Assembly: GCA_024275895.1 (NCBI GenBank)
Contig: JAJRYE010000115.1
Coordinates: 1-36,760 of the forward strand
DNA length: 36,760 nt
Direction: 5' to 3'
Source of the DNA: Alphaproteobacteria bacterium
GTDB taxonomy: Bacteria; Pseudomonadota; Alphaproteobacteria; Rhizobiales; BM303
Position numbers and translations under genes: made by a program. Positions 18,105 to 26,608 of the stretch are shown here, one piece after another (position 1 is the stretch's first letter; the number at the start of each line of letters is the position of its first letter). A model generated the notes under the pieces. The model saw only the letters and a program-made list of their open reading frames with translations, ran no database searches and was not told the origin of the DNA.

Positions 18105-18300
18105 TTATATCGCTCGCGGCTATTCCCCGCTTGCGCTCGGGCCTGGGCGGGCGCGGCGCATAGGCGCCGGGGCGCCGTCGCGCCCGTTGGAGCAAAACAG
18201 TGGGTTTCGGGGAGGCTCCCCACCTCCGTGGCAGGGCAAGCTGGCGAAAGCCAGCGCCGGCCCGCGAACGGACGCCCGTCCGGATGGGCGGGCGGAAAAC
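18105..18300. terminator. GC-rich hairpin cluster between ksgA and rnd
   Basis: Several small stems in a row between two convergent genes. They include GGGGA/TCCCC, CTGGC-GAAA-GCCAG (GNRA-type loop, about 18240-18253) and CGGAC/GTCCG, with the alternative CGCCC/GGGCG close by. There are no T-runs. It probably ends transcription from both sides, but no individual stem can be singled out. Confidence 0.45.
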
Positions 18301-18313
18301 AAAGCAATTAATA

Positions 18314-19465
18314 TTATATCCGCTCAACCAGCACCGGTCTGGCGTTTTCCAGCGCCAGGCATTTTGTGCCGCGTTTGCCCGCCAGGGCATCCTCGCCGAA
18401 AAGCTCGCGCCACCAGCCGGTAAGGGCCGGGACATTGGCCTTGTCATCAGCCGCGATCTGCTCCAGATCCGCGGCGCTGGCAATCAGTTTGGGCGCAACG
18501 CCGTGCTGCTCGCAGATAATTTTGAGCACGACTTTGAGCATCTCGGCAATCGCGCCCGGTGCCGGCTGGGCCGGCCGCGCCTTGCCCAGAGAGGGCAGGG
18601 TGTCAAGATTGCGCACCTTTCCCGCGGCAACCGCCTCAATCACTCCTCTGGCCATAGAGGAGCGCGAAAACCCTTTTGACAGCCCGCGGATATTCTCAAG
18701 ATCCCCGACTGTATCTGGCGGCGAGGCGGCGATGGCGTGCAGAACCTCATCTTTGAGCACATGCCGCCGCGGCAGATCGCGCCGCTGCGCCGCCCGCTCG
18801 CGCCACGCCGCCAGCTCGATCAGGATCGCCAGCGCCCGCTTGCCAGGATTGCGCAGCTTCAGACGCCGCCAGGCGTCTTCAGGGTGCAGATCATAGGTGC
18901 TGGCCGATTCCAGCACCGCCATTTCTTCCGCCAGCCAGTGCTCGCGGCCATTGTTTTTCAGATGCTTGCGTAAAATGGGATAGGCATCACGCAGATGGGT
19001 GACATCGGCAAGCGCATAGGCAAGCTGCTTTTCGCTCAAAGGCCGGCGCGCCCAGTCAGTAAAGCGCGAGCCCTTGTCCACCCGCCCTCCGGTCAGGCGC
19101 TTGATCAGCGCCTCATAGCCGACCTGATCGCCAAAGCCGCACACCATGGCCGCCACCTGACTGTCAAACAGCGGATGCGGAATGCGCCGGCTGGCCTGAA
19201 AGAAAATCTCGATATCCTGCCTCGCGGCATGAAACACCTTCAGGATATTGGCGTTGCCCATCAGATCGTAAAAGGCATTCAGGTCTATATTATTTGACAA
19301 GGGGTCAATAATTGCCTCGGCTCCGTTGCCCGCCACCTGAATCAGGCACAATTTGGGCCAATAGGTCCGCTCACGCATAAACTCCGTATCGACGGTAACA
19401 AATTCACTCTGACGCAATTTATCGCACAGCGCTTCAAGCTCGCTGGTTTGTGTAATCATCTTCAT
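18314..19465 (-). CDS. rnd: Ribonuclease D
   Basis: 383 residues. A DEDDy 3'-5' exoribonuclease for tRNA 3' maturation and structured RNA turnover. The exonuclease motifs are VDTEFMRERTYWP (ExoI, about 20-33), FHAARQDIEIF (ExoII, about 80-90) and YALADVTHLRDAY (ExoIII with the tyrosine-type spacing, about 150). An HRDC domain follows (LAAWRERAAQRRDLPRRHVL, about 220-300), which helps RNA binding. Met1 and Met3 are both possible starts. It faces ksgA and is transcribed away from aspS. Confidence 0.94.
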   Translation of the reverse strand: MKMITQTSELEALCDKLRQSEFVTVDTEFMRERTYWPKLCLIQVAGNGAEAIIDPLSNNIDLNAFYDLMGNANILKVFHAARQDIEIFFQASRRIPHPLFDSQVAAMVCGFGDQVGYEALIKRLTGGRVDKGSRFTDWARRPLSEKQLAYALADVTHLRDAYPILRKHLKNNGREHWLAEEMAVLESASTYDLHPEDAWRRLKLRNPGKRALAILIELAAWRERAAQRRDLPRRHVLKDEVLHAIAASPPDTVGDLENIRGLSKGFSRSSMARGVIEAVAAGKVRNLDTLPSLGKARPAQPAPGAIAEMLKVVLKIICEQHGVAPKLIASAADLEQIAADDKANVPALTGWWRELFGEDALAGKRGTKCLALENARPVLVERI

Positions 19466-19880
19466 GGATATTTGTATACTCCAGTTGAGTCCCCCTGTCG
19501 TGCGTTTACATTAAAACCACAATCGAAAAACCTCAAACCGATACCTCATCTTATCAGGGCAATCGCGTAATATTTCAGGAGGTTTGAGTTACGCTGTACT
19601 CGCATTATCGATTAAGAATACTTAATAATAACAATCAGATACAACAAAGATGAAGTCGCCATTCCTGCGAAGGCAGGAATCCAGAAAAAGCTGTCCACAG
19701 GCTGGGAACCCGTTGTTGAATTCCTGCCTTCGCAGGAATGACATCCCAAAAGACCGGAAAATGCACGGTTTATTTCACGCGATTGCCCTGCTCATCGCAC
19801 CTGATTAGCTTGACAAATCGCCTCGCCCATGCGTTTTTCGCCGCGACTGGACGTTCCCCTGAAAAATGCTGGTATTGATA
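19466..19880. other. Divergent intergenic region rnd / aspS
   Basis: About 415 bases without a gene. It contains an AT-rich stretch with the dyad ATTAAG-AATA-CTTAAT (19611-19626), an 8-bp inverted repeat CTCAAACC/GGTTTGAG (19532-19539 and 19581-19588), and two oppositely oriented ATTCCTGC repeats (19661-19739). A perfect -35-like TTGACA lies at 19810-19815, but the sequence 17 bases on is only a T-rich tract, so a promoter for aspS is uncertain. Confidence 0.5.
19661..19739. repeat. Inverted pair of ATTCCTGC-type repeats (copies 2 and 3)
   Basis: ATTCCTGC-GAAG-GCAGGAAT at 19661-19680 and the same unit in the opposite orientation at 19720-19739, 39 bases apart. Each unit is itself a perfect 8-bp palindrome with a 4-base loop, and together they can also fold as one long stem. 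The CCAG that follows copy 2 also follows copy 4 (26530). Confidence 0.8.
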
Positions 19881-21662
19881 ATGACGCATACTTACAGAAC
19901 ACATAATTGCGGCGCCTTGCGCAAGACCGACGTTGGCAATGAGGTCCGGCTGTCGGGCTGGGTTCACCGGGTGCGCGATCATGGCGGCTTGCTCTTTATC
20001 GATCTGCGCGACCATTATGGTCTCACCCAATGCGTAATCGAACCTGATGCAGAAGCTTTTGCCCTGGCTGAAACGGTGCGTGCCGAGTGGGTAATCCGGA
20101 TTGATGGCCGCGTTGACAAGCGCTCGGACGAGACCATCAACCCGCAGATGCATACCGGCGATATCGAAGTGCGCATTTCCGCACTGGAAGTTCTCTCACA
20201 AGCCGCCGAACTGCCCCTGCCAGTGTTTGGCGAGCCCGATTACCCGGAAGATACCCGCCTGAAATACCGCTTTCTGGATTTGCGCCGTGAAACCCTGCAT
20301 GCCAATATCGTGCGCCGTTCCGAAATTATCAGCGCCATGCGCAAACATATGGTGGAACAGGGCTTTACCGAATACCAGACGCCGATCCTGACCGCTTCAT
20401 CACCGGAAGGGGCACGCGATTTTCTGGTGCCCAGCCGCATGCATCCGGGCCGCTTCTACGCCCTGCCGCAAGCGCCGCAGCAGTTCAAGCAGCTCATCAT
20501 GATGGCCGGGTTTGACCGCTATTTCCAGATCGCGCCATGCTTTCGCGACGAGGACGCCAGGGCTGATCGCAGCCCCGGCGAGTTCTACCAGCTCGATATC
20601 GAAATGAGTTTTGTCACCCAGGACGATGTTTTCAACGCGGTTGAGCCTGTGCTGCGCGATCTGTTCACCGAATTTGGCGGCGGCAAACCGGTGACGCAAG
20701 AATTCCCCCGTATCACCTATGCCGAGGCCATGCGCAAATACGGCAATGACAAGCCCGATCTGCGCAACCCCATCGAGATGCAGGATGTCTCGCGGCATTT
20801 TGCCGGTTCCGGCTTCAAGATTTTTGCCGGGATGCTGGAAAAGGACAAAAAAAACCGCGTCTGGGCCATCCCGGCCAAAACCGGCGGCTCCCGCGCTTTT
20901 TGCGACCGGATGAATTCCTGGGCCCAGGGCGAGGGCCAGCCCGGTCTGGGCTATATTTTCTTCCGCAATGGCGGCGAGGGCGCGGGTCCCGTCGCCAAGA
21001 ATATCGGCGCGGAACGTACGAGCGCCATCCGCGAGCAGCTTGAACTTGAAGACGGCGATGCGGTGTTTTTTGTTGCCGGAGACCCGAAGAAATTCGCCGA
21101 GTTTGCCGGGGCGGCGCGCACGAGGGCCGGTGAGGAACTCGGGCTGGTTGACCATGAGCGCTTTGACTTTTGCTGGATTGTCGATTTCCCCATGTATGAA
21201 TGGGATGAGGACAACAAGAAGATCGATTTCTCTCACAACCCCTTCTCCATGCCCCAGGGCGGCATGGAGGCGCTGGAAAGCATGGATCCGCTCGATATCA
21301 AGGGCTGGCAATATGATATTGTCTGCAACGGGGTCGAGCTTTCCTCCGGCGCGATACGGAACCACAAGCCGGAGATCATGCTCAAGGCCTTCGAGATTGC
21401 CGGTTACGGACCTGAAGTCGTTGAGGAAAAATTTGGCGGCATGCTGCGCGCCATGCAATATGGCGCCCCGCCCCATGGCGGCATTGCGCCCGGTGTTGAC
21501 CGCATCGTGATGTTGCTGGCCGGTGAGCCCAATATCCGCGAGGTGACCATGTTCCCCATGAACCAGCAGGCCGAAGACCTGCTCATGGGCGCGCCTTCCA
21601 ATGTCTCCGCCGCGCAGCTTCGCGAGTTGCATATCCGCTTGAATTTACCCAACAAAACCTGA
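19881..21662 (+). CDS. aspS: Aspartyl-tRNA synthetase (bacterial type)
   Basis: 593 residues from ATG 19881 ([17 protein letters not shown]); the ATG at 19866 adds five residues that homologues lack. A class II synthetase: N-terminal OB-fold anticodon-binding domain (about 1-110), catalytic motif 1 region, motif 2 [19 protein letters not shown] (about 215-233), the inserted GAD domain (about 290-420, [11 protein letters not shown]) and motif 3 [20 protein letters not shown] (about 530-550). The C-terminal [17 protein letters not shown] variant is typical of alphaproteobacteria. Whether it also charges tRNA-Asn cannot be decided here; gatCAB and asnS would have to be checked elsewhere in the genome. 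Confidence 0.97.
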   Translation: MTHTYRTHNCGALRKTDVGNEVRLSGWVHRVRDHGGLLFIDLRDHYGLTQCVIEPDAEAFALAETVRAEWVIRIDGRVDKRSDETINPQMHTGDIEVRISALEVLSQAAELPLPVFGEPDYPEDTRLKYRFLDLRRETLHANIVRRSEIISAMRKHMVEQGFTEYQTPILTASSPEGARDFLVPSRMHPGRFYALPQAPQQFKQLIMMAGFDRYFQIAPCFRDEDARADRSPGEFYQLDIEMSFVTQDDVFNAVEPVLRDLFTEFGGGKPVTQEFPRITYAEAMRKYGNDKPDLRNPIEMQDVSRHFAGSGFKIFAGMLEKDKKNRVWAIPAKTGGSRAFCDRMNSWAQGEGQPGLGYIFFRNGGEGAGPVAKNIGAERTSAIREQLELEDGDAVFFVAGDPKKFAEFAGAARTRAGEELGLVDHERFDFCWIVDFPMYEWDEDNKKIDFSHNPFSMPQGGMEALESMDPLDIKGWQYDIVCNGVELSSGAIRNHKPEIMLKAFEIAGYGPEVVEEKFGGMLRAMQYGAPPHGGIAPGVDRIVMLLAGEPNIREVTMFPMNQQAEDLLMGAPSNVSAAQLRELHIRLNLPNKT

Positions 21663-21772
21663 TAAGGCACAAATCAGCAGAATCGGGACTGACAATTCGT
21701 CAGCTTCTCAAACTCTCGTTAACCGGACTGGCCCATTATACAACTGATTCAAGGGTATGAGCTGGATAACGG

Positions 21773-23407
21773 GTGCAGGTAAATCTGAAAAGAGTCACTT
21801 ATGTGGTCACGGGCATGCTCTGCGCGATGGCGGCTGTTTACTCCCTGGGTGTCTATGTCGGCCACCAGAGCGCCGAGCAGAAGAAAGCCTTTGTCGGCAA
21901 TATCGCCGGGATCATTCTGGCCCAGGCCGAATCCACCATTGGTGATGCGCTCAAGGCGGCAAAAGAGCTTGACAGCAAGCATATTTCATCTTGCAGCCCG
22001 GATAATCTGCGTGATTTCAGGGCCTTGAGCTTCAAATATCCGGCAATTTATGAAATCGGCCTGTTCAACGAAAAAGGCCAGGTGCTGTGTTCAAATCTGG
22101 GGCATATGGAGCAAAGCATGGCCGGGATGGGGATTTTTGGCCATGACAACAGGCAAATACTGCATTTGATGACCCTGGACCGGTTATCGGGGGAAAAGGT
22201 CCTGATGCTGAATTTCAGGCGTATCGAAGGCACCGCCATCCGGGTTGCTATTTCTCCCAAGGCGCTGTTTAACGGCTTTTTGCAAAAGGATTTATACAAA
22301 TTCGGCTATGCCAGCATCAAGATGAATGATGGCATGATGGTCAATGAGGCAGGCGATTTATGGCGCAATCAGCATCAGGATTCAGCGGGTGATATTGTCT
22401 CCGTTATTCACAAATCGTCAATTTACCCCATAACCGTGACGGTTGAAATTCAGGCCAGCGTCCTGCCGGGAATCCCCTTTGCCCTGTATATTTTTGTCTA
22501 TCTTGGCGGCGCCATTTTCACCGTGCTGATCGGGATGATGATCTTCAATCTGAGCAAGCGCGATACGAATCTGCGCTCCGAGATCAACACCGCCATAAAG
22601 CGCGGGGAATTTATCCCCTATTACCAGCCGGTCATCAATTCCGGAACCGGCGCGATTGCCGGTTGTGAGGTTTTGCTGCGCTGGAAAAAATCGGACGGTC
22701 AGCTCATCTCGCCGAAACTGTTTATTCCCTATGCGGAAATGAACGGCCAGATCATTGAAATCACCCGCAATCTGATGACTTGTGTCCGCGATGAGATGGC
22801 CGAGTTCCACAAGGACAATGCCGGTTTTTTCTATTCGATCAACCTGACGGCGGCTCATTTTGACAACAAGGAAATCCTCGATGACGTTCAGGATATTTTT
22901 TGCGAATCCGTCATCAGCACCCTCGATCTGATTTTCGAGATTACCGAACGCCATCCGCTGCATGATATCGATACCGCCTCACTGATTATCGATGGTCTGC
23001 AATCCCTTGGCTCCAAGGTTGCCATTGACGATGCCGGCACCGGCCATGGCGGGCTGGCCTATATCCAGCATCTGGGCGTTGACAAGATCAAGATCGACAA
23101 GATGTTTGTCGAGGCCATTGACAACAACAGCCCCGGCGCGCCGATCGTGGACGCGCTGATCAATATGAGCCGCGAGCTCAATATTTCGGTGATCGCCGAA
23201 GGGGTCGAAACCGAGTCCCAGCTTGATTACCTGTGCCGGCATGGCGCCGAATACCTGCAAGGTTACATCTTCGCCAAACCAATGCCCAAGGACAGTTTCA
23301 TCCAGTTTTATAACGCTTATCACCGCGAAATCGTCAATATCACCCCAAGACCGGTTAAAAAAGCGTCCCCCGCCCTGATGCAGACCATCGCCGCCGCCGT
23401 CGCCTGA
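21773..23407 (+). CDS. CSS-motif EAL-domain cyclic-di-GMP phosphodiesterase
   Basis: 544 residues from GTG 21773. Two membrane helices (about 9-30 and 231-260) enclose a periplasmic CSS domain with SSCSPDNLRDF (C74) and VLCSNLG (C106), a cysteine pair that in such enzymes is controlled by DsbA/DsbB redox state. The cytoplasmic EAL domain (about 265-515) has YYQPVIN, the signature as EVL (E299) in CEVLLRW, the metal residues in SINLTAAHF, FEITERHP and IDDAGTGHGG, the lysine in VDKIKIDKMFV, and VIAEGVETE. All catalytic residues look present, so it should be an active phosphodiesterase; no GGDEF domain. The start is uncertain because no clear Shine-Dalgarno precedes it. It is convergent with the cupin gene, two bases apart. 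Confidence 0.88.
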   Translation: MQVNLKRVTYVVTGMLCAMAAVYSLGVYVGHQSAEQKKAFVGNIAGIILAQAESTIGDALKAAKELDSKHISSCSPDNLRDFRALSFKYPAIYEIGLFNEKGQVLCSNLGHMEQSMAGMGIFGHDNRQILHLMTLDRLSGEKVLMLNFRRIEGTAIRVAISPKALFNGFLQKDLYKFGYASIKMNDGMMVNEAGDLWRNQHQDSAGDIVSVIHKSSIYPITVTVEIQASVLPGIPFALYIFVYLGGAIFTVLIGMMIFNLSKRDTNLRSEINTAIKRGEFIPYYQPVINSGTGAIAGCEVLLRWKKSDGQLISPKLFIPYAEMNGQIIEITRNLMTCVRDEMAEFHKDNAGFFYSINLTAAHFDNKEILDDVQDIFCESVISTLDLIFEITERHPLHDIDTASLIIDGLQSLGSKVAIDDAGTGHGGLAYIQHLGVDKIKIDKMFVEAIDNNSPGAPIVDALINMSRELNISVIAEGVETESQLDYLCRHGAEYLQGYIFAKPMPKDSFIQFYNAYHREIVNITPRPVKKASPALMQTIAAAVA

Positions 23408-23409
23408 AT

Positions 23410-23787
23410 TCAAGCACTTTCAACCATCTCGATCCTGTCCTCTCCATTGGGCCCCAGGCACAAGAATACATAAGGCTCATCGCCGGTAACCTGATACCAG
23501 TGCGGCGCGCCCGGTGGAATAAACAAAACATCCCCCGGGCTGACTTCATAAATCTTGTCCCCGATCCCGACCCTCGCCGTCCCGCCCAGGACATATTGTT
23601 CATGCTCAACGCTGTTGGTGTGATTGGGGATTGCGCCGCCGGGCTGGATGGTAAAACGCCGCATCATGAAATTGGGCGTGACTTCCGGCCCCAGCAGCAT
23701 GGCCCTTGCGGCGCCGCTGCCCGGTTCAACAACGATTTCCTCCACGCTATCGGCCGCAAAAACCCGCGCCTTGTCTGTATTGGTCAT
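23410..23787 (-). CDS. Small cupin-domain protein
   Basis: 125 residues forming one cupin_2 barrel. Motif 1 is PGGAIPNHTNSVEHEQYVLGG (about 49-69) with H56 and the E61/H62/E63 cluster as likely metal ligands. Motif 2 is PGDVLFIPPGAPHWYQV (about 84-100) with H96. The first HxH of the canonical motif is HxN here. The family covers sugar-binding, regulatory and enzymatic proteins; no substrate can be inferred. It stands alone between the EAL gene and the long region upstream of hsp20, and its ATG is preceded by AGGAAGTG. Confidence 0.85.
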   Translation of the reverse strand: MTNTDKARVFAADSVEEIVVEPGSGAARAMLLGPEVTPNFMMRRFTIQPGGAIPNHTNSVEHEQYVLGGTARVGIGDKIYEVSPGDVLFIPPGAPHWYQVTGDEPYVFLCLGPNGEDRIEMVESA

Positions 23788-24217
23788 AGCACTTCCTTAC
23801 CTGAACAAATTACCTCTTGGCGCAGCATAGCTCATTTCCTTCAAAAGCCGGAATTCAAAAATTCAGGCATGAAGGCGGCTCCGGCCCGGTTCATCTGTTT
23901 TTTGCATCGCGATATCTTGAAGATTTTCACGCACCCGTTATATGCAAATTAACGGGGCGCAAGGCCCCCCGGGCGCAATGACGCCGCTCCCGGGCCGCGC
24001 TTTTCGCCCCTGCGTGAAGTCTGAAAAAAAGAACGTTGCAGGATGGAGACCGGTAGTTCCGGCGCGTTGATTCGCGGCCTGTCCTGAGCGTCCCGCCATA
24101 TGAGCCCTGTTTCATGTTGCGCGGGCCGCTGGCTGCGGCAGCCCGGACAAGGCGCAAGAAAAGGGCGCATATCCGCCGGAGGACATCTTCGCAAGATGTG
24201 AAGAGAAGGAGGATGAT
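23788..24217. other. Intergenic region upstream of hsp20
   Basis: 430 bases without a gene. Features are a heat-shock-like promoter candidate at 23916-23944 and a GGGGC/GCCCC hairpin at 23954-23968 followed by a GC-rich stretch with two CCCGGG sites. Just before the hsp20 Shine-Dalgarno (AAGGAGG, 24206-24212) is a perfect 7-bp hairpin ACATCTT/AAGATGT (24183-24199). The U(U/C)GCU motif of ROSE thermosensors is not seen. Confidence 0.5.
23916..23944 (+). promoter_or_regulatory. Possible sigma-32 (RpoH) promoter for hsp20
   Basis: CTTGAAG at 23916-23922 followed, at alphaproteobacterial RpoH-like spacing, by GTTATAT around 23937-23943. It lies 274 bases before the hsp20 start. It is a match by eye only; the -10 part is imperfect. 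Confidence 0.3.
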
Positions 24218-24748
24218 ATGCTTGATCTCAAATCACTCATTCCCTGGGGCCATAAAAAAGACAGTGAAGCCGCCAAACTGCCGGTAAAACGCGAGCCCGC
24301 CGGTGATCCCTTCTTGTCCCTGCGTCAGGAAATGGACCGGCTGTTCGACAATTTCACCACCGGATGGGGCGGTGCGTTTCCGCGCCTGCTGCCGGAGGAG
24401 ACCGCTTCGTGGTTCCCCGGCATGCCCTCGGTTGACGTGAAGGACGAGGAGAAGAAGCTGACCATATCGGCCGAGCTTCCCGGCGTTGACGAGAAGGATA
24501 TTGACGTAATCCTGGAGGGCGATATTCTCACCATTCGCGGTGAGAAGAACTATGATCAGGAGGAAAAGGAGGGCGAACGCTATTACCGCGAATGCCGTTA
24601 CGGTTCGTTCTCGCGCCAGATCCGCCTTCCTTTCGACGCCAGCAAACAGGAGGTCTCGTCCGGTTTTCGCAAGGGCGTCCTGACGATTGAAATCGAAAAA
24701 CCGGTTGAGGCGCAATCGAAAGTCAAGCGCATCGCGATTTCATCGTAA
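24218..24748 (+). CDS. Hsp20 / alpha-crystallin family small heat-shock protein
   Basis: 176 residues. An ATP-independent holdase that keeps unfolding proteins soluble for DnaK/ClpB. The N-terminal arm (1-65) includes DPFLSLRQEMDRLFDNF, typical of the bacterial class A proteins. The alpha-crystallin domain follows (about 70-165: PSVDVKDEEKKLTISAELPG, DILTIRGEKN, YGSFSRQIRLPF, and the final FRKGVLTIEIEKP). The C-terminal tail KVKRIAISS has IxI as IAI, the motif that anchors neighbouring dimers. The Shine-Dalgarno AAGGAGG is the strongest in the window. It is followed after 91 bases by a rhomboid protease gene. Confidence 0.95.
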   Translation: MLDLKSLIPWGHKKDSEAAKLPVKREPAGDPFLSLRQEMDRLFDNFTTGWGGAFPRLLPEETASWFPGMPSVDVKDEEKKLTISAELPGVDEKDIDVILEGDILTIRGEKNYDQEEKEGERYYRECRYGSFSRQIRLPFDASKQEVSSGFRKGVLTIEIEKPVEAQSKVKRIAISS

Positions 24749-24756
24749 CGCGCATT

Positions 24757-24787
24757 CCGGGGCAGTCGGATCCGCCGGTTGCCCCGG
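24757..24787 (+). terminator. Hairpin between hsp20 and the rhomboid gene
   Basis: CCGGGGCA (24757-24764) pairs perfectly with TGCCCCGG (24780-24787) around a 15-base loop, starting eight bases after the hsp20 stop. There is no T-run. It may attenuate read-through into the protease genes or protect the hsp20 mRNA end. Confidence 0.45.
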
Positions 24788-24839
24788 GGGCGATCTGCCG
24801 GGCGGGCAAAGGCAACGCGGGGATACGGAAGGGGCGGGT

Positions 24840-25607
24840 ATGTTTCCAGTTATGACCACAGTCGCCACGCGCTACGCGCCCGTCACGACATGGGTGCTGA
24901 TTGCGGTCAACGTACTGGTCTTCATGGTGCAGGTCTCCCTGCCAAGGGCGGGGCAGGAATTCTTCGTCATGCGCTATGCGCTGGTGCCGGAGGCTTTTTT
25001 CAATCCCGGCTGGGCGCTTGCGCGCGGCTTTGAGGGCGGCTCTTTTCTTCCCTTTTTCACCAATATTTTCCTGCATGGCGGCTGGATGCATCTCATCTTG
25101 AATATGTGGATGCTCTATATTTTCGGCCCTGCGGTCGAGGACCGGCTCGGCAGCTTTCGTTTTGCCGCCTTTTTTCTCGCCTGCGGCATCGGCGCCAGCT
25201 TTGCCCATGCCGTCACCCATGCCAGTTCAACCCTGCCCGCCCTTGGCGCTTCGGGCGCCATTGCCGGGGTCATGGGCGCCTATATGCGCCTGTTTCCGTT
25301 CTCGAAACTGTTGGTGGTCATCCCGATTTTTATCTTCCCGTTTTTCTTTGAAATGTACGCCGCCATCTTTGTCGGTTTGTGGATTTTTGTTCAGATCATG
25401 AGTGGGCTGGGCGGTTTGCTTTCCGGCATGGGCGCGGTTGCCGGCGGCATTGCCTGGTGGGCCCATATCGGCGGTTTTGCCGTGGGCTGGGCATTGATCA
25501 CCCTCATCCGCCGCCGCCCGCCGCATTACCGCGAATATCAGCGCGATGAGGGCAAATACGGCTTTCTTCCCAATGGACAACGCAAAGGCAAAGGACCCTG
25601 GTCATGA
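24840..25607 (+). CDS. Rhomboid-family intramembrane serine protease
   Basis: 255 residues from ATG 24840, which has a GGAAGGGG-type Shine-Dalgarno; the same frame is open further upstream but that stretch overlaps hsp20. About six to seven membrane helices. Catalytic serine S138 in GASGAIAGVMGAY and histidine H209 in WWAHIGGFAVGW, plus HGGWMHLILNMW (H84, N88) for the oxyanion site, indicate an active protease that cleaves membrane-spanning substrates. The loop after TM1 contains the WR-like L1 region. The gene overlaps the next one by four bases (ATGA), so it is coupled to the SDH-type protease. Confidence 0.92.
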   Translation: MFPVMTTVATRYAPVTTWVLIAVNVLVFMVQVSLPRAGQEFFVMRYALVPEAFFNPGWALARGFEGGSFLPFFTNIFLHGGWMHLILNMWMLYIFGPAVEDRLGSFRFAAFFLACGIGASFAHAVTHASSTLPALGASGAIAGVMGAYMRLFPFSKLLVVIPIFIFPFFFEMYAAIFVGLWIFVQIMSGLGGLLSGMGAVAGGIAWWAHIGGFAVGWALITLIRRRPPHYREYQRDEGKYGFLPNGQRKGKGPWS

Positions 25608-26443
25608 ATTTATCGGGTTTATTCTGGATTTTCTTTCTCCTTATGGCGTTCCAGCCCTATCTGCAAAAGAAAATGCTGGAAACCATGCGCCAGCGCAAGA
25701 TCGCCCAGATTGAAAAAGAGCGCGCCTCACGGGTAATCATGCTGGTGCACCGCCAGGAAACCATGAGTTTCCTGGGGTTTCCGCTGATGCGCTATATCGA
25801 CATCAATGATTCCGAAGAGGTGCTGCGCGCCATCAAGCTCACTGATGACAAGGTGCCGCTCGATATCGTGCTGCAAACCCCCGGCGGCATGGTGCTGGCC
25901 GCCACCCAGATCGCCCGCGCTTTGAAAGAGCACCCCGGCAAGGTCACGGTGTTCGTGCCCCATTTTGCCATGTCCGGCGGCATGCTCATCGCCCTTGCCG
26001 CCGACGAAGTGCGCATGTGCGCCCATTCGGTGCTCGGCCCCATCGACCCGCAACTGGGCACCCGGCCCGCCGCCTCGCTGCAAAAGGTGCTGGAGCAAAA
26101 ACCGCTTGAGAAAATCGACGATAACACCCTTATCATGGCCGATCTGGGCCAAAAGGCCATCGCCCAGATCAAGTCCACCGCCGCCTATCTGCTGGAGGGC
26201 AAAATGGAGGCAAAGGAGGCGCAAAAGCTCGCCGCCACCCTCACCGAAGGCCGCTGGACCCACGATTATCCCATCTTCGCCGATGAAGCCATCAATCTGG
26301 GCCTGCCGGTCAACACCGACATGCCCGACACGGTGCTGGAAATGATGTCGCTCTACCCCCAGCCGGTCAAAAACATTCCCAGCGTCGAATACCTCCCCGA
26401 ACCCCACCGCTTTGCCCCCCGAAGCAATGGCGGAAGAAAATGA
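25604..26443 (+). CDS. Membrane-anchored SDH-family Clp-fold serine protease (SppA-like, DUF114)
   Basis: 279 residues. One N-terminal membrane helix (LSGLFWIFFLLMAFQPYL) is followed by a charged region and a Clp/crotonase-fold protease domain. DIVLQTPGGMVLAATQIA (about 87-104) is the glycine loop. S124 in FAMSGGMLIALAADE, D148 in LGPIDPQLG and H220 in GRWTHDYPIF match the Ser-Asp-His arrangement of the SDH family, best known in archaea and also found in bacteria. Substrates are unknown; membrane protein turnover is the natural guess. It is translationally coupled to the rhomboid gene and lies downstream of hsp20. Confidence 0.88.
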   Translation: MNLSGLFWIFFLLMAFQPYLQKKMLETMRQRKIAQIEKERASRVIMLVHRQETMSFLGFPLMRYIDINDSEEVLRAIKLTDDKVPLDIVLQTPGGMVLAATQIARALKEHPGKVTVFVPHFAMSGGMLIALAADEVRMCAHSVLGPIDPQLGTRPAASLQKVLEQKPLEKIDDNTLIMADLGQKAIAQIKSTAAYLLEGKMEAKEAQKLAATLTEGRWTHDYPIFADEAINLGLPVNTDMPDTVLEMMSLYPQPVKNIPSVEYLPEPHRFAPRSNGGRK

Positions 26444-26529
26444 AAAAGGGGCCGCTTCGCCGGATGGAGCTGCGCCCCTGACCGGCATATGATCCGGCCA
26501 GAGGGGACAGCATGGGTAAAAAAATCATC

Positions 26530-26549
26530 ATTCCCGCGAAGGCGGGAAT
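26530..26549. repeat. ATTCCCGC-type palindromic repeat, copy 4
   Basis: ATTCCCGC-GAAG-GCGGGAAT, a C/G variant of the repeat seen at 8678, 19661 and 19720, again followed by CCAG. It lies between the convergent SDH-protease and nrdJ genes and may help end transcription. Confidence 0.75.
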
Positions 26550-26608
26550 CCAGAATGAGCCCTCAACACATGGATAACCGGGGCTGTTCGGACCTCACCA
26601 AACTGGCA

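Noticed and set aside
19810-19838. Sigma-70 promoter for aspS at TTGACA (19810)
   Set aside because: The -35 is perfect but no acceptable -10 lies at the right spacing, so it is mentioned only in the intergenic entry.
20400-21632. Long open frame on the minus strand opposite aspS (also 7620-8516 opposite the ABC-F gene and 25727-26488 opposite the SDH protease)
   Set aside because: The plus-strand proteins are full-length members of known families, and the opposite frames show low-complexity, His/Gly-rich composition expected of antisense reading in GC-rich DNA.
24060-24217. ROSE-type RNA thermometer before hsp20
   Set aside because: The U(U/C)GCU element that pairs with the Shine-Dalgarno is absent; only a small hairpin just upstream of it is seen.
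24687-24839. Longer N-terminus for the rhomboid protein
   Set aside because: The frame is open, but it overlaps the end of hsp20 and the intergenic hairpin; the ATG at 24840 has a good ribosome site and gives the usual rhomboid start.
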